The notes beneath the pieces are model-generated. The model searched no databases. It saw only the letters and a list, made by a program, of their open reading frames with translations, and was not told the DNA's origin. A program made the position numbers and the translations under genes. From Chthoniobacteraceae bacterium (GTDB lineage Bacteria; Verrucomicrobiota; Verrucomicrobiia; Chthoniobacterales; Chthoniobacteraceae): a DNA stretch of 64,000 nucleotides. The stretch spans positions 1 through 64,000 of the forward strand of contig CANIWM010000009.1 in NCBI GenBank assembly GCA_947471505.1. The letters run 5' to 3'. How positions within the stretch are numbered: position 1 is the first letter of the stretch; every line of letters starts with the position of its first letter. Shown piece after piece: positions 16,686-26,500 of the stretch.

Positions 16686-19493
16686 ATGCCGCTTTCTTGG
16701 AACGAAATCAAACACCGCGCCATCGCCTTCTCCAACGAATGGAAAGACGAGAGCCGCGAGGCCGCCGAGCGCCAGTCCTATTGGAACGACTTCTTCAACG
16801 TCTTCGGCATCAATCGCCGCGTCGTCGCCACCTTTGAGGAACCGGTGAAAAAACTCTCCGGCCACTGGGGCAGCATCGATCTCCTCTGGCCCGGCACCTT
16901 GCTCGTCGAGCACAAGAGCGGGGGCGAAGACCTTGGAAAAGCCCACTCTCAGGGCATGGCCTACATCCGCGGCCTGCAAGACGCTGGAAAAAGCAAGGAC
17001 TGCCCCCGCTACCTCATCGTCTCCGACTTCCAGCGCATCGCCATCCACGACCTTGAGCCCGAGGATTCCGCCTCGCCCAGCTTCGAGTTCCCGCTGGCCG
17101 ATCTCCACAAGCACATCCGCCACTTCTTTTTCATGGCTGGCTACAAGCAGCGCCGTCAGAACCCCGAAGACCCCGCCAACATCGAAGCCACCGAGATCAT
17201 GTGCGACCTCCACGATGCGCTGGAAGAGGGCGACTACGGCACCGACACAGTCGGCCACGCGGGGCACGAGCTAAAGCAATTCCTCGTCCGTCTCCTCTTC
17301 TGCCTTTTCGGCGAAGACAACGGCATCTTCCCCACGCGGCAGTTCCAGTTCTACATTGAGGATCATACTGCCGCTGATGGCTCCGACCTTGGCCCAAAGC
17401 TCCACGAGCTATTCGAGGTTCTAAACACCCCCGAAGACCGCCGCCAAAAGAACCTCAACCCCGATCTCGAAAAATTCCCCTACATCAATGGCGACCTCTT
17501 CCGCGAGCGTCTCGCCCTCCCGGCCTTCACCACCGCCATGCGCGAGAAACTCCTCGCCTGCGCCGCCTTCGACTGGTCCCGCATCTCCCCCGCCGTCTTC
17601 GGCTCGCTCTTCCAGTCCGTCATGGACAAAAAAGAGCGCCGCCAGATCGGTGCCCACTACACCGCCGAGCGCAACATTCTCAAAGTCGTCCAATCCCTTT
17701 TCCTCGACGACTTCCGCGCCGAGTTCACCCGCGCCAAAGCTCTCAAAATCGGCAAACGCGAGCGCCTCATTGCCCTGCAAAAACGGATTGCCGCACTCCG
17801 CTTCCTCGACCCCGCGTGCGGCTGCGGCAATTTCCTAGTCATCACCTACCGCGAGCTACGTGCCCTTGAGCTAGAAATCCTCATCGCCCTCCAGCGCGGC
17901 CAGCAGGAGATGACTCTCAATGAAGTCAACAAGCTCTCCCTCCTCGACGTGGACCAAATGTTCGGCATCGAAATCGAAGAATTCCCCGCCCGCATCGCCG
18001 AAGTCGCCCTCTGGCTCACCGACCACCAAGCCAACGTCTCGCTCGGCCTCACCTTCACACAAAACTACCTCCGCATCCCGCTCAAAAAGAGCCCCCACAT
18101 CCATTTCGCCAACGCACTGGAAAAAGACTGGCGCGAAGTCCTCCCGCCCTCGCAATGCAGCTACATCCTCGGCAACCCACCCTTCGTCGGCTCGAAACGC
18201 CTCACGCCTTCCCAAAAGGACGACGTGCGGCGGGTCTTTGGAAATGCGGATTGTGTCGGCGTTCTCGACTACGTCGCGTGCTGGTATCGTCTTTGCATCA
18301 ACTACTGCAAAGGGACCGACATCCGTTGCGCATTCGTTTCGACGAACTCCATCACGCAAGGGGAGCAAGTCTCAGCATTATGGCCGTCCTTGTGGGCCGA
18401 TGGCCTGAAGATTCATTTCGCCCATCGCACCTTTACTTGGGAAAGTGAGGCACGAGGAAAAGCCCACGTCCACGTCGTCATCATCGGCTTCGGACTGACT
18501 GAGAATACCGATAAGACTCTGTTTGAATATCCGACCCTTCGCGATGAACCCCAGCCTTCACCCGTGAGCCGCATCAACTGCTACTTGATAGACGCCGCGA
18601 ATATCGCAATCCCTCCCCGAACCAAACCGATCTGCAATACGAAGCCGATGATCAACGGTAGCATCCCGGCAGACGGCGGACACCTACTCCTGAGTGCCGC
18701 CGAAAAACAACAACTCCTTACAGAAAACCCGGAAGCCGCGCCGTTCATCCGCGAATACGTCGGCGCAGAGGGCTTAATTAACGGCAACGACCGGCACTGC
18801 CTCTGGCTTGCCGATTGCCCACCCGATGTCGTTCGTGGAATCCCTTCAATTATGCAGCGTCTGGAACTCGTCCGCACCATGCGCTCAAAAAGCACCAAGC
18901 CAGCCACAGTAAAGAAGGCGCAATTTCCATCACTCTTTACCGAGGACCGCCAGCCGAAGACGGGACGCTATCTCGCATTTCCGCGTTCATCTTCTCAGGA
19001 CCGTAAATACATTCCGATTGCATACCTCCCATGCGAGGTCATCGCCTCGAACGACATTCAACTCGTGCCGGAAGCTACACTCTTCGATTTTGGAATCCTC
19101 ACGTCAGCTATTCATATGGCATGGATGTTCACCATCACGGGCAGAATCAAGTCGGACCCGCGCTATTCCAACAAGATCGTTTACAACAACTACCCGTGGC
19201 CCGAAGCCCCCACGCCCGCGCAGCGCAGCGCCGTGGAGGTCGCCGCCCAGCGGGTGCTCGACGCCCGCGCCGCCTTCCCCACCTCCACGCTCGCCGATCT
19301 TTACGATGGACTGGGCTTGTCGCCCGCCCTCACCGCCGCCCACACCGCGCTCGATAAAGCCGTGGACAAGTGCTACCGCAAGGACGCCTTCCCCACCGAC
19401 CGCGCCCGCGTCGAACACCTCTTCGCCCTCTACGAAAAGCTCACCGCCCCCCTCGCCCCCACCACCCGCCCCCGCGCCCGGCGGCGCGGGTGA
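16686..19493 (+). CDS. MmeI-like single-chain restriction-modification enzyme (type IIG/IIL)
   Basis: A 935-residue protein combining nuclease and adenine methyltransferase. Residues about 60-80 carry Asp65 and an E-x-K (VEHKSGG, Glu75-Lys77), the PD-(D/E)XK-type nuclease site of MmeI relatives. A helical connector follows. The methyltransferase has motif I LDPACGCGNF at about 375 and motif IV NPPF at about 497. The target-recognition region lies after it, and the C-terminus (YDGLGLSPALTAAHTALDKAVDKCYRKDAFPTDRARVEHLF, in part) is typical of the family. It both protects and cuts host or phage DNA with one polypeptide. The ATG at 16686 is the best start. The recognition-domain region (about 18240-19190) is visibly poorer in GC than the rest. 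No other restriction genes flank it. Confidence 0.85.
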   Translation: MPLSWNEIKHRAIAFSNEWKDESREAAERQSYWNDFFNVFGINRRVVATFEEPVKKLSGHWGSIDLLWPGTLLVEHKSGGEDLGKAHSQGMAYIRGLQDAGKSKDCPRYLIVSDFQRIAIHDLEPEDSASPSFEFPLADLHKHIRHFFFMAGYKQRRQNPEDPANIEATEIMCDLHDALEEGDYGTDTVGHAGHELKQFLVRLLFCLFGEDNGIFPTRQFQFYIEDHTAADGSDLGPKLHELFEVLNTPEDRRQKNLNPDLEKFPYINGDLFRERLALPAFTTAMREKLLACAAFDWSRISPAVFGSLFQSVMDKKERRQIGAHYTAERNILKVVQSLFLDDFRAEFTRAKALKIGKRERLIALQKRIAALRFLDPACGCGNFLVITYRELRALELEILIALQRGQQEMTLNEVNKLSLLDVDQMFGIEIEEFPARIAEVALWLTDHQANVSLGLTFTQNYLRIPLKKSPHIHFANALEKDWREVLPPSQCSYILGNPPFVGSKRLTPSQKDDVRRVFGNADCVGVLDYVACWYRLCINYCKGTDIRCAFVSTNSITQGEQVSALWPSLWADGLKIHFAHRTFTWESEARGKAHVHVVIIGFGLTENTDKTLFEYPTLRDEPQPSPVSRINCYLIDAANIAIPPRTKPICNTKPMINGSIPADGGHLLLSAAEKQQLLTENPEAAPFIREYVGAEGLINGNDRHCLWLADCPPDVVRGIPSIMQRLELVRTMRSKSTKPATVKKAQFPSLFTEDRQPKTGRYLAFPRSSSQDRKYIPIAYLPCEVIASNDIQLVPEATLFDFGILTSAIHMAWMFTITGRIKSDPRYSNKIVYNNYPWPEAPTPAQRSAVEVAAQRVLDARAAFPTSTLADLYDGLGLSPALTAAHTALDKAVDKCYRKDAFPTDRARVEHLFALYEKLTAPLAPTTRPRARRRG

Positions 19494-19558
19494 GCTAGGC
19501 AGCGCCCCCTCCCTGCCCCTTTATGACTGCTTCTCTCTCTGTTAGCGGGGTGAAAACC

Positions 19559-19830
19559 GTCCGGGCGGTGGCGCGCCCCGTTCACGGCGTGGCGTGCCGT
19601 GTCCGGGGAGTGGCACGCCCTGTTCACGGCGTGGCGTGCCGTGTCCGGGTGGTGGCGCGCCCTGTTCACGGGGTGGCGTGCCGTGTCCGGGTGGTGGCAC
19701 GCCCTGTTCACGGCGTGGCGCGCCGTGTCCGGGTAGTGGCACGCCCTGTTCACGGCATGGCGTGCCGTGTCCGGGTAGTGGCACGCCCTGTTCACGGCGT
19801 GGGACGCCCTGTTCACGATTTTGCACTTTT
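19559..19830. repeat. 42-bp tandem repeat array (about 6 units) with internal palindromes
   Basis: A 42-base unit repeats in register from about 19559 to 19830. Copies start at 19579, 19621, 19663, 19705, 19747 and 19789 (each begins TGTTCACGG or CGTTCACGG); the last is cut to 21 bases and followed by a further partial copy at 19810. Within each unit GGCACGCC and GGCGTGCC face each other across about 12 bases, so every unit can form a hairpin. The unit length is a multiple of three and frames stay open on both strands, which produces spurious ORFs. The array fills most of the 441-base gap between the restriction enzyme and the gene at 19935. Confidence 0.9.
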
Positions 19831-19934
19831 TTTGAAAGAATCGGGAAGTCGCTCCGTATCCATATCGAGCCTCGGTGTGCATTCCGCACGGCGCGGCTCT
19901 TTAAAAACAAAACAAATACAAAAGACATAACATC

Positions 19935-20648
19935 ATGAAAAAACCTTACTTCCCGGATGCCTTGAAAGATCAAGGTATCTGGTACGGCAACTTCGGCGAC
20001 ACGTTCGCGAACTTCGCTTCGGCGCTCGGGTTCGCGGGGCCGGAAATCATCGCCATCCTCAACGACTGCAAGATCGCCGAATGGATGATCGGCTCGGTCC
20101 TCGACCCCTACGAAAAGCTCTACAGCGAGGTGAGCGGCTGGGTGCGCACGGTCTTGGACGCAGCCAACGGCGCGCCGATCCCCGCGTTTCCGATGATCCC
20201 GGCGTGGCCTGCGCTGCCGCCGAGCGCGACGATCGTGGCAGGCATCGACGGACGCCGCATCCTGTGGGTGGAGCGTTGCAAATCGAGCACCAACTACACG
20301 CCCGGCGTGATCGGCGTGGCGCTGCGCACGGAGCCGACGGGCACGCCGTTTGACCCGATGACGTGGCAGGCAAAAATCCGCAGCCTCGAATGCACCGGCC
20401 CCGCGCAGGTGCGCATCAAGCTCGCAAAAGCAAGCGGCGAGGTGGATGCAAACGCCGTCTATTCCCGCCGCAAAGGCCAGACGGTGTGGACGAAGCTCGG
20501 CGTGTTCACGCAGGCGGAAATCACGGACACGACGCCATGCGCCGTGCCCGGCCAGCCGGAGGAGCGCGAGTATCTCGTGCGCTCCGTCATCAAGGACGTG
20601 GAGATCGGAATCGCGAGCGACATCGAGACGGTGATCGTGCGCGGTTAA
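19935..20648 (+). CDS. Conserved hypothetical protein, unrecognised family
   Basis: A 237-residue protein without signal peptide or TM. The N-terminal third is helical (FPDALKDQGIWYGNFGDTFANFASALGF...), with tryptophans and a Pro-rich linker (IPAFPMIPAWPALPPS). The C-terminal half looks like beta-sandwich strands (VRIKLAKASGEVDANAVYSR ... REYLVRSVIKDVEIG), reminiscent of a fibronectin-type fold. I have the impression of related hypothetical proteins in Bacteroidetes and PVC genomes, but no function is known to me. A possible promoter (TTGAAA around 19833) and an A-rich leader of about 30 bases without Shine-Dalgarno precede the ATG. A strong terminator follows at 20669, so it is a monocistronic gene. 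Confidence 0.65.
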   Translation: MKKPYFPDALKDQGIWYGNFGDTFANFASALGFAGPEIIAILNDCKIAEWMIGSVLDPYEKLYSEVSGWVRTVLDAANGAPIPAFPMIPAWPALPPSATIVAGIDGRRILWVERCKSSTNYTPGVIGVALRTEPTGTPFDPMTWQAKIRSLECTGPAQVRIKLAKASGEVDANAVYSRRKGQTVWTKLGVFTQAEITDTTPCAVPGQPEEREYLVRSVIKDVEIGIASDIETVIVRG

Positions 20649-20668
20649 TCGCGGCACACGGATAAAGC

Positions 20669-20705
20669 AAAGGGCGGTGGGAGAAATCCCGCCGCCCTTT
20701 TTTGT
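20669..20705 (+). terminator. Rho-independent terminator
   Basis: The stem AAAGGGCGG/CCGCCCTTT, with an inner GGG/CCC pair and a short AGAAAT loop, is followed by a run of T. It closes the gene ending at 20648. Confidence 0.9.
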
Positions 20706-20795
20706 GCAGAGAGGAATCACGAACATTCCCGACTGTGCAGTGGCGCGCATCATTTTCCCGTAACGCCGCGCCCGTTCCGCGCCATAGCGGGGTGT

Positions 20796-23288
20796 ATGAA
20801 AATCGTATCTGCACTCTGCATCACTGCGCTGTTTGCCGCTCGCGCTTCGGCGGCGAATTTGATCGCGAATCCTTCGTTTGAAAGCGCGTTGTCGTCGGCG
20901 AACTGGACGACGATGTCGCAGGCGGCGCTTGCCAGTCATCCGACGCTCACGGTATCGGCCGTGCGCTCGACGGCGCTGGCGCACACAGGCTCGACGGCGG
21001 GGCGCGTGACGGGGCGCGATCATCCGGCGGATGGGTTTAAGCAGGACATCACGGCGGCGGTCTCGGGCGCGAACGGGCAGCGGTTTCTCACTCGGGCGCG
21101 GGTGCGATGCGATGGGTTCGCGCAGGTGCGGGTGATTGCGCGCTACGGTTTCTCCAACGCGACCAGCACGGTGCAAATCCTCGCCGAGACGGTGGTGCAA
21201 CCGGGGCAGGAGAATACGTGGGTGACTGCCGAGGGCAGCGAGGTGCTGGCGTGGTCGGTACCGTCGGGCGCGACGCTCACGAATGTGACGCTCTACTTCG
21301 CGGTGGAGCAGATTTTTCCCAGCGGAGTGAATGCGGTCGTCGGCAACTACCCGGACTACTACGTGGACCTCGTCGAGATGGATGCCGACGCCGATGGCGA
21401 CCGGCTGTGGGCGAGCGAGGAGGCGCTCATCGGCACGAATCCGAACCTGCGCGACCACGATGGCGACTTAATGGACGACGGCTGGGAGAAACTGCGCGGC
21501 ACTTCGCCGACGACGAATGACGGCATGGCGGACCCCGACGGCGACGGTGATCCAAACATCCTCGAATACTTTGCCAACACCGATCCGCTCGATGCAGCTT
21601 CGCGTCCTGGCGTCATGAATGACCTGTTCGCCACCGCCGCGACTCGCGCGCTGAATCGCCGCCTCGCCATCGGCGCGGCGCTCGGGCGCATCGTGGGGCA
21701 CCACGCGCAGGACATCCCGCAGGATTACGATAACTACGTGGTTGCGCTCGCGGCACTCTTGCAAAGTGAGACGGGCACCGCGAAGTGGCCCGCTATTTTC
21801 AGCATCGCCGCAGATGGTGTGAACTCGCCGCTCGTCATCACCGCGACCGCGCCCTACGCGCGCAGCTACATGGATGCGGGCGGCGCGTGCATCATCCACT
21901 GGACGCCGTGGAATCCCTGGGTAGGCGGCTTTAATGGCAACCACACCGGGCGCGACATTCCCGCGCTGCTCACGCCGGGCACGGCGTCGAATACGACGTT
22001 CACCGGATGGATGAATACCATCGCCGATGAGATCGCGCTTTTCGGCCCGGACAGGCCGGTAATTTTCCGCCCGCTTTCGGAAATGAACGGCGCTCACAAC
22101 TGGTATGGGCGCCTCTCGCCTGCGGAATACCACGATCTTTACGCGATGGTGCGGAACCACTTCGTGAACGTGCGCGGGCTGCACAACATCATCTGGACCT
22201 ACGAGGCGCAGATTACCCCTCATCATGCGACGGGTATCGGCGGTCACGGCTGCTCGATTGATTACCATTGGCCGGGCGACGCGCTGGTGGATTGCGTGGG
22301 GTTCAGTTGTTACCACAAAAACTGGGCACCTTCGTTCGATGCGGATGCTATTTCGCGGCTGCATCCGAAAACTTTCGGCATCACCGAGGGCGGCCCGACT
22401 GCGGTGGATGACGACACGCCCAACGGCTACAACGCACTCTATCTTGATGCGCTCGATACGCATTTCCCGCGCGCCGGCTTCTTCTGCATCTGGAACAGCT
22501 TCCCCGGCGGTCCGAACGGGCACAACTACCTCGCCATTTCCGATAATCCCGGCGCGAGCGCACTGATGACGGACTCGCGCACCATCGCCCGCGAGCGGCT
22601 CTTCTATCTCCCTCCAACTTCGCTAAATGTGAGCGCCGTCGGCGCGGGCAGCGTCTCGCTCGCATGGACGGCTGCGCCATCGGCGACAGGCTACGTCGTG
22701 GAGAAAAGCGCGAACGGCACAAGCGGCTGGACGATTGCCGGTACGAGCGCGACGACGAGCGCGACGATCACGGGCCTCACGCCATCGGTGCCGCGTCACT
22801 TCCGCGTGCGCGCCACATTTTCCCTCGGCGACTCGGATGTGACGCCGAGCGTATCGGCGACGCCATTCACCGCCGCGCAGTCGTGGGCCGTTGCAAATCT
22901 CGGCAGCGCCGGAGCATCGCTGCTCGCGGATGGCGACGCCGATGGGCTCGCGGAAGCCGTGGAGTATTTCCTCGGCACCAGCCCGCAGTCTCGCAGCGCC
23001 GCGCCGCAGCATGGCTCCGCGAACGTCAGCGGCGCCGACTACCTGACGATCACTTTCACGCGTTCGTACACCGCGACGGATGCCGTGTGCATCGTCCAGA
23101 CGAGCACCGACCTCGCGACGTGGAACGACGGCAGCAGCTACGCGAGCAGTGGCGACATTTCTGCGAACGCGTTCACGACGGAAGTGAGCCGGACGGCAGG
23201 CGCGGGCTTCGATACCATCACCGTCCGCAGCAACACGCCCCTCGCCGCAGGCACGCAATATATGCGGCTGAAGGTGACGGTAAACTGA
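20796..23288 (+). CDS. Secreted multidomain GH26 beta-mannanase-like enzyme
   Basis: An 830-residue exported protein. Signal peptide residues 1-19 (ending ARASAAN) are followed by a beta-rich carbohydrate-binding-like domain (about 20-190). A short Asp-rich calcium-binding section follows (DADADGDRLWASEEALIGTNP, DPDGDGDPNILEY). The catalytic GH26 barrel covers about 270-600, with FRPLSEMNGAHNWYG (acid/base Glu) and FGITEGGP (nucleophile Glu). Then a fibronectin type III domain (about 605-690) and a C-terminal region (about 690-830) with another DGDADG motif. GH26 enzymes cut beta-1,4-mannans, sometimes other beta-glycans. It is monocistronic; a TAGCGG hexamer lies just before the start. It converges with the small membrane protein at 23315. 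Confidence 0.85.
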   Translation: MKIVSALCITALFAARASAANLIANPSFESALSSANWTTMSQAALASHPTLTVSAVRSTALAHTGSTAGRVTGRDHPADGFKQDITAAVSGANGQRFLTRARVRCDGFAQVRVIARYGFSNATSTVQILAETVVQPGQENTWVTAEGSEVLAWSVPSGATLTNVTLYFAVEQIFPSGVNAVVGNYPDYYVDLVEMDADADGDRLWASEEALIGTNPNLRDHDGDLMDDGWEKLRGTSPTTNDGMADPDGDGDPNILEYFANTDPLDAASRPGVMNDLFATAATRALNRRLAIGAALGRIVGHHAQDIPQDYDNYVVALAALLQSETGTAKWPAIFSIAADGVNSPLVITATAPYARSYMDAGGACIIHWTPWNPWVGGFNGNHTGRDIPALLTPGTASNTTFTGWMNTIADEIALFGPDRPVIFRPLSEMNGAHNWYGRLSPAEYHDLYAMVRNHFVNVRGLHNIIWTYEAQITPHHATGIGGHGCSIDYHWPGDALVDCVGFSCYHKNWAPSFDADAISRLHPKTFGITEGGPTAVDDDTPNGYNALYLDALDTHFPRAGFFCIWNSFPGGPNGHNYLAISDNPGASALMTDSRTIARERLFYLPPTSLNVSAVGAGSVSLAWTAAPSATGYVVEKSANGTSGWTIAGTSATTSATITGLTPSVPRHFRVRATFSLGDSDVTPSVSATPFTAAQSWAVANLGSAGASLLADGDADGLAEAVEYFLGTSPQSRSAAPQHGSANVSGADYLTITFTRSYTATDAVCIVQTSTDLATWNDGSSYASSGDISANAFTTEVSRTAGAGFDTITVRSNTPLAAGTQYMRLKVTVN

Positions 23289-23314
23289 CTGCAAACCGAA
23301 TCACCACTCGCCGC

Positions 23315-23596
23315 TCACTGATTCTCTTGCTCGCGAATCTTCGCCAGCGCCGCGCGGGTGGCGCGGGAGTAGATGAGGCTGCCGATGATGACGAGCGGGA
23401 GGACGATGATTTTGCCCTGCCCTGGAATCACCACGACGGCGACAATGCCGAGCACCACGCCGATGAGCGCAGCCATCGAGGAGCGGTAGAGCAAGTTGCG
23501 CTCGGCGGCGCTGCGGGCGGTGCGGACGCGCCACCAGTTCGCGATGGCCCACCAAAGCAGGAAGGGCAGCGCCATGATGAAGAGAATCTTCGGCAT
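23315..23596 (-). CDS. Small two-TM membrane protein, end of the WXG/FtsK operon
   Basis: A 93-residue protein with two or three hydrophobic segments: residues about 3-20 (ILFIMALPFLLWWAIANWW) and 42-78 (AALIGVVLGIVAVVVI ... IIVLPLVIIGSLIYS), linked by basic loops. It has no catalytic motif. Its start codon (23594-23596) follows the stop of the FtsK-like gene with no gap, so it is certainly translated from the same mRNA. Position and size suggest a membrane subunit of the same apparatus, but no known family was recognised. Confidence 0.7.
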   Translation of the reverse strand: MPKILFIMALPFLLWWAIANWWRVRTARSAAERNLLYRSSMAALIGVVLGIVAVVVIPGQGKIIVLPLVIIGSLIYSRATRAALAKIREQENQ

Positions 23597-26500
23597 TTAT
23601 CCGAGCTGCGCCAGCCACGCGGCGTCCGGCGCGGCGTAGGGGCGGAAGGTCTCCAAGGTGCCCGCTTGCTCGTTGTGGAGGAGGGCGCGGTGGAGGCCGA
23701 GGTTGCTGGCCTTGGGCGAATCAATGAGGCTGGCGGAGTCGTTGGCGCTCATTTGGAAGACGATGCGCATTTCGATCTCGCTGAGCGTTTTGCGGTTCAG
23801 GAAGCGGTTCACGTTGTTGAAGGTATCCACGAACGCGATGAGGTGGATGCCTTGCGCGGGGCCTTCGTTGATGATGGCGGTGAGCTGCTTGGCGGGGTTC
23901 TCCGAGTCGTCGGCTGAGAAGCTGAAGTCGTCTTCGCCGCGCAGCTTTTTGAATTTCTGCAAGCCGTGGACGAGGAGGAAAATGCGCGGCGCATCGGCGG
24001 GGGCGTCGCCCGCGAGTCGGGCCTTTAGCTCGGCGGAGATCGCGTTCATTTGGTCCGCGAGGTCGTGCGGCTCGGCGAGGGTGATGCCGGGGATTTGGGC
24101 GAAGAACTTCGTCTCCAAGCTGTCGGCGGGCGATGCGTGGAGCAGGATGATTTTCGCGCCGTCCGCAGGGAACTGCGCGACCAAGGCGATGGCGGCGAGG
24201 CCGAGGAGCGTCGTCGCGGTTTCTTCGCGTTGGCCGACGATGAGCAGGTGGTTGCCGCTCTGTTTGTGGAAGGTGGCTTCGGTCGGCCCTTTGATGGAGT
24301 TCGGCGCTCCGAGCCAGATGCGCGGGGCGGTCGGCTGCTGCGTGGGCTTTGCGGCGAGCACGCGGGCCAGCTCGTAGTTTTCGCGGATGCTGGCGGGCGC
24401 ATTGCCCTCGAAGACGATGGGGCCGTCGTATTCTTTCGGGGCGAGCGCGGTGACTTTGTCGAGCCACTGGTCGCGCTCGTCGTCAGGCAGCCAAACAACT
24501 TGGAACGGGCTGTTACCCTCGATGGCTCCGGCGGCGTCGTTGTAGATGCCTTCGCCGGGCCGCGAGAGGAGGCGCGGCGCGGGGTTTGTGTCGTCCATGA
24601 TGAGGTAGGCGTCGGCCTCGTTACACTGGAGCGCGACGCGGATAACCATCTGCCCCATCGTCGCGCGAGCCAGCGTAAATGCGCCTCCGAGCGTCTGCGA
24701 GCCGAGGATGACGTGGATGCCAAACGCGCGGCCTTGCCGCACGATGCGGTCGAAAAGCAGCGCGGCTTGCTGGGCGACTTCGTCGTCTTCCGTGAAGAAC
24801 TCCTGGAACTCATCAATGAGCAGCAGCGAGCGCGGGACGGGCGCAGTGCCGCCCGCGCGTTTGTAGCCCGCGATGTCTTGGCAGCCGAGCGCGCGGAACA
24901 TGTCGCCGCGCCGCTTCAGCTCTTCATCCACGCGCATGAGCACGCTCAGCGCAAACTCGCGGTCGCTCTCGATGGCGACGACGCGGGCGTGCGGCAGTCG
25001 CTTGGAGGCGTAGCACTTGAACTCAACGCCCTTTTTGAAATCTATGAGGTAGAACTCCACCTGCTCCGGGCTGCACGTCAGCGCCAAGTTCGTGATGATG
25101 ACGTGGAAAAGCGTGGATTTCCCCGAGCCCGTCTTGCCTGCAAAAAGCGCGTGCTGCCGCGTGCCTTTGCCGATGGCGAGATACTGCAATTTCGTCGCGC
25201 CCGTGCGGCCAATCGCGACGCGCAGCTCGCTCGTGGTGTCGAACGTCCAGCGTTCTTCGGCGGGCGGCGTGATTTGGGAGAAGGGCACCTCGACGCGGTT
25301 GGAGTCCACGCTGGCCTTGCCGATTTTATGGACGAGTTGCGCGGAGAGTTCGGGGTCCGGCGGCACGTCGAGCGCCAGCGTCGTGCCCGCTGCGGGCTGG
25401 CCCTCCATCGCGAAACCGGTCTGCCCGCCACGGATGACGATGCTGCTTTTGCGCAAGTCGTCGGGCGCGAGTCCTTCGTGGCCTGAGTGGCGCTGATCCC
25501 AATGAATGAGCGTGAAGACACCGCACCGTGGCCCGCTGGTGGCGATGCTCTGGAGCCTCCTGATGGCGGAGTCGTTGAACCCGGCGGGGAAATCCGCGAC
25601 GACGACGAACTGGTATTTTTCCGCCACGACGCCCGCGTGTGCGTTGTATTCGCTGATCGTTTTGAACTCATCGCGCAGATACATCTGGATGACTTTCTCG
25701 ATGTGCTCGCTCAACTCCGTGAGCCGCTCTTCGATGTGCTCGGGCTGCGTCCAGATGCGGCGGTTGATGACCGACTCTTCGTGGTCCGCGATGTGCATGA
25801 GCCCGGCGAAGTTTTGGCCGAGGCCGACGGGATCAATAATCGTGCAGGCGACCTTGCCCGGCGGGAGCGTGGAGAGGAGGCGGAGGATGATGTTATTCAA
25901 CCCGCCGATGAGCGCGCTGCCACTGCTTTCTTTCGACTCGAAAAGGATGGAGCCCTGCTCGGGGAACGTGAGGCAGAGCGGCAGCGGGATGTGCGGCGCT
26001 CCCGGCAAGGCGAGCTGTGTGGGCAGCGCGCCCACGAGTGTTTTGAGGTTCACCTCGAAGCGACCGAAGCGCGCGACCGGGGTGAAGTCGTGCGCCGCTT
26101 TCCAGCCTTCCACATACTGCGGAGTCCACGCGGGAAACTGAGCGGCGGTCGCCGCGCCGATGAGATCGATCTCGGCGAAGAGCGGCGTGATTGCTTGCTC
26201 CCAAGCGGCGACGAGGGCGTCCCACTGCGTCTTGTCCTTCGCAGTCATCGCGGCGTTTTCGGTCGCTTGCGTCGCGGCGAGAGTCGTGCGGCGGGCGGCA
26301 GAGCCCCCGTTGATTTCCGCGAGCGCGGCGTCGCGCACGGCCTCGAGGGCGGCGAAGCGAGGCTGCATGAGCGTCTTGTTTTTCGCCAGCGCTCGAGGGA
26401 GCTGCTTTTCGAGTTTCGCCGCGCCCTTTTCCTCGAAGTCCGTCTGCACATTGCCCGCCGTGCCCCACAGAATCTCGATGGCGTTCTTCGTTCTCTCAAA

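Noticed and set aside
19542-21458. 638-residue minus-strand ORF through the tandem array
   Set aside because: It is kept open by the 42-base repeats and GC-rich codons, and runs antisense to two better-supported genes (19935 and 20796) with no start or family features.
24050-25486. 478-residue plus-strand ORF inside the FtsK-like gene
   Set aside because: Antisense shadow of the ATPase, without domains or a reasonable start.
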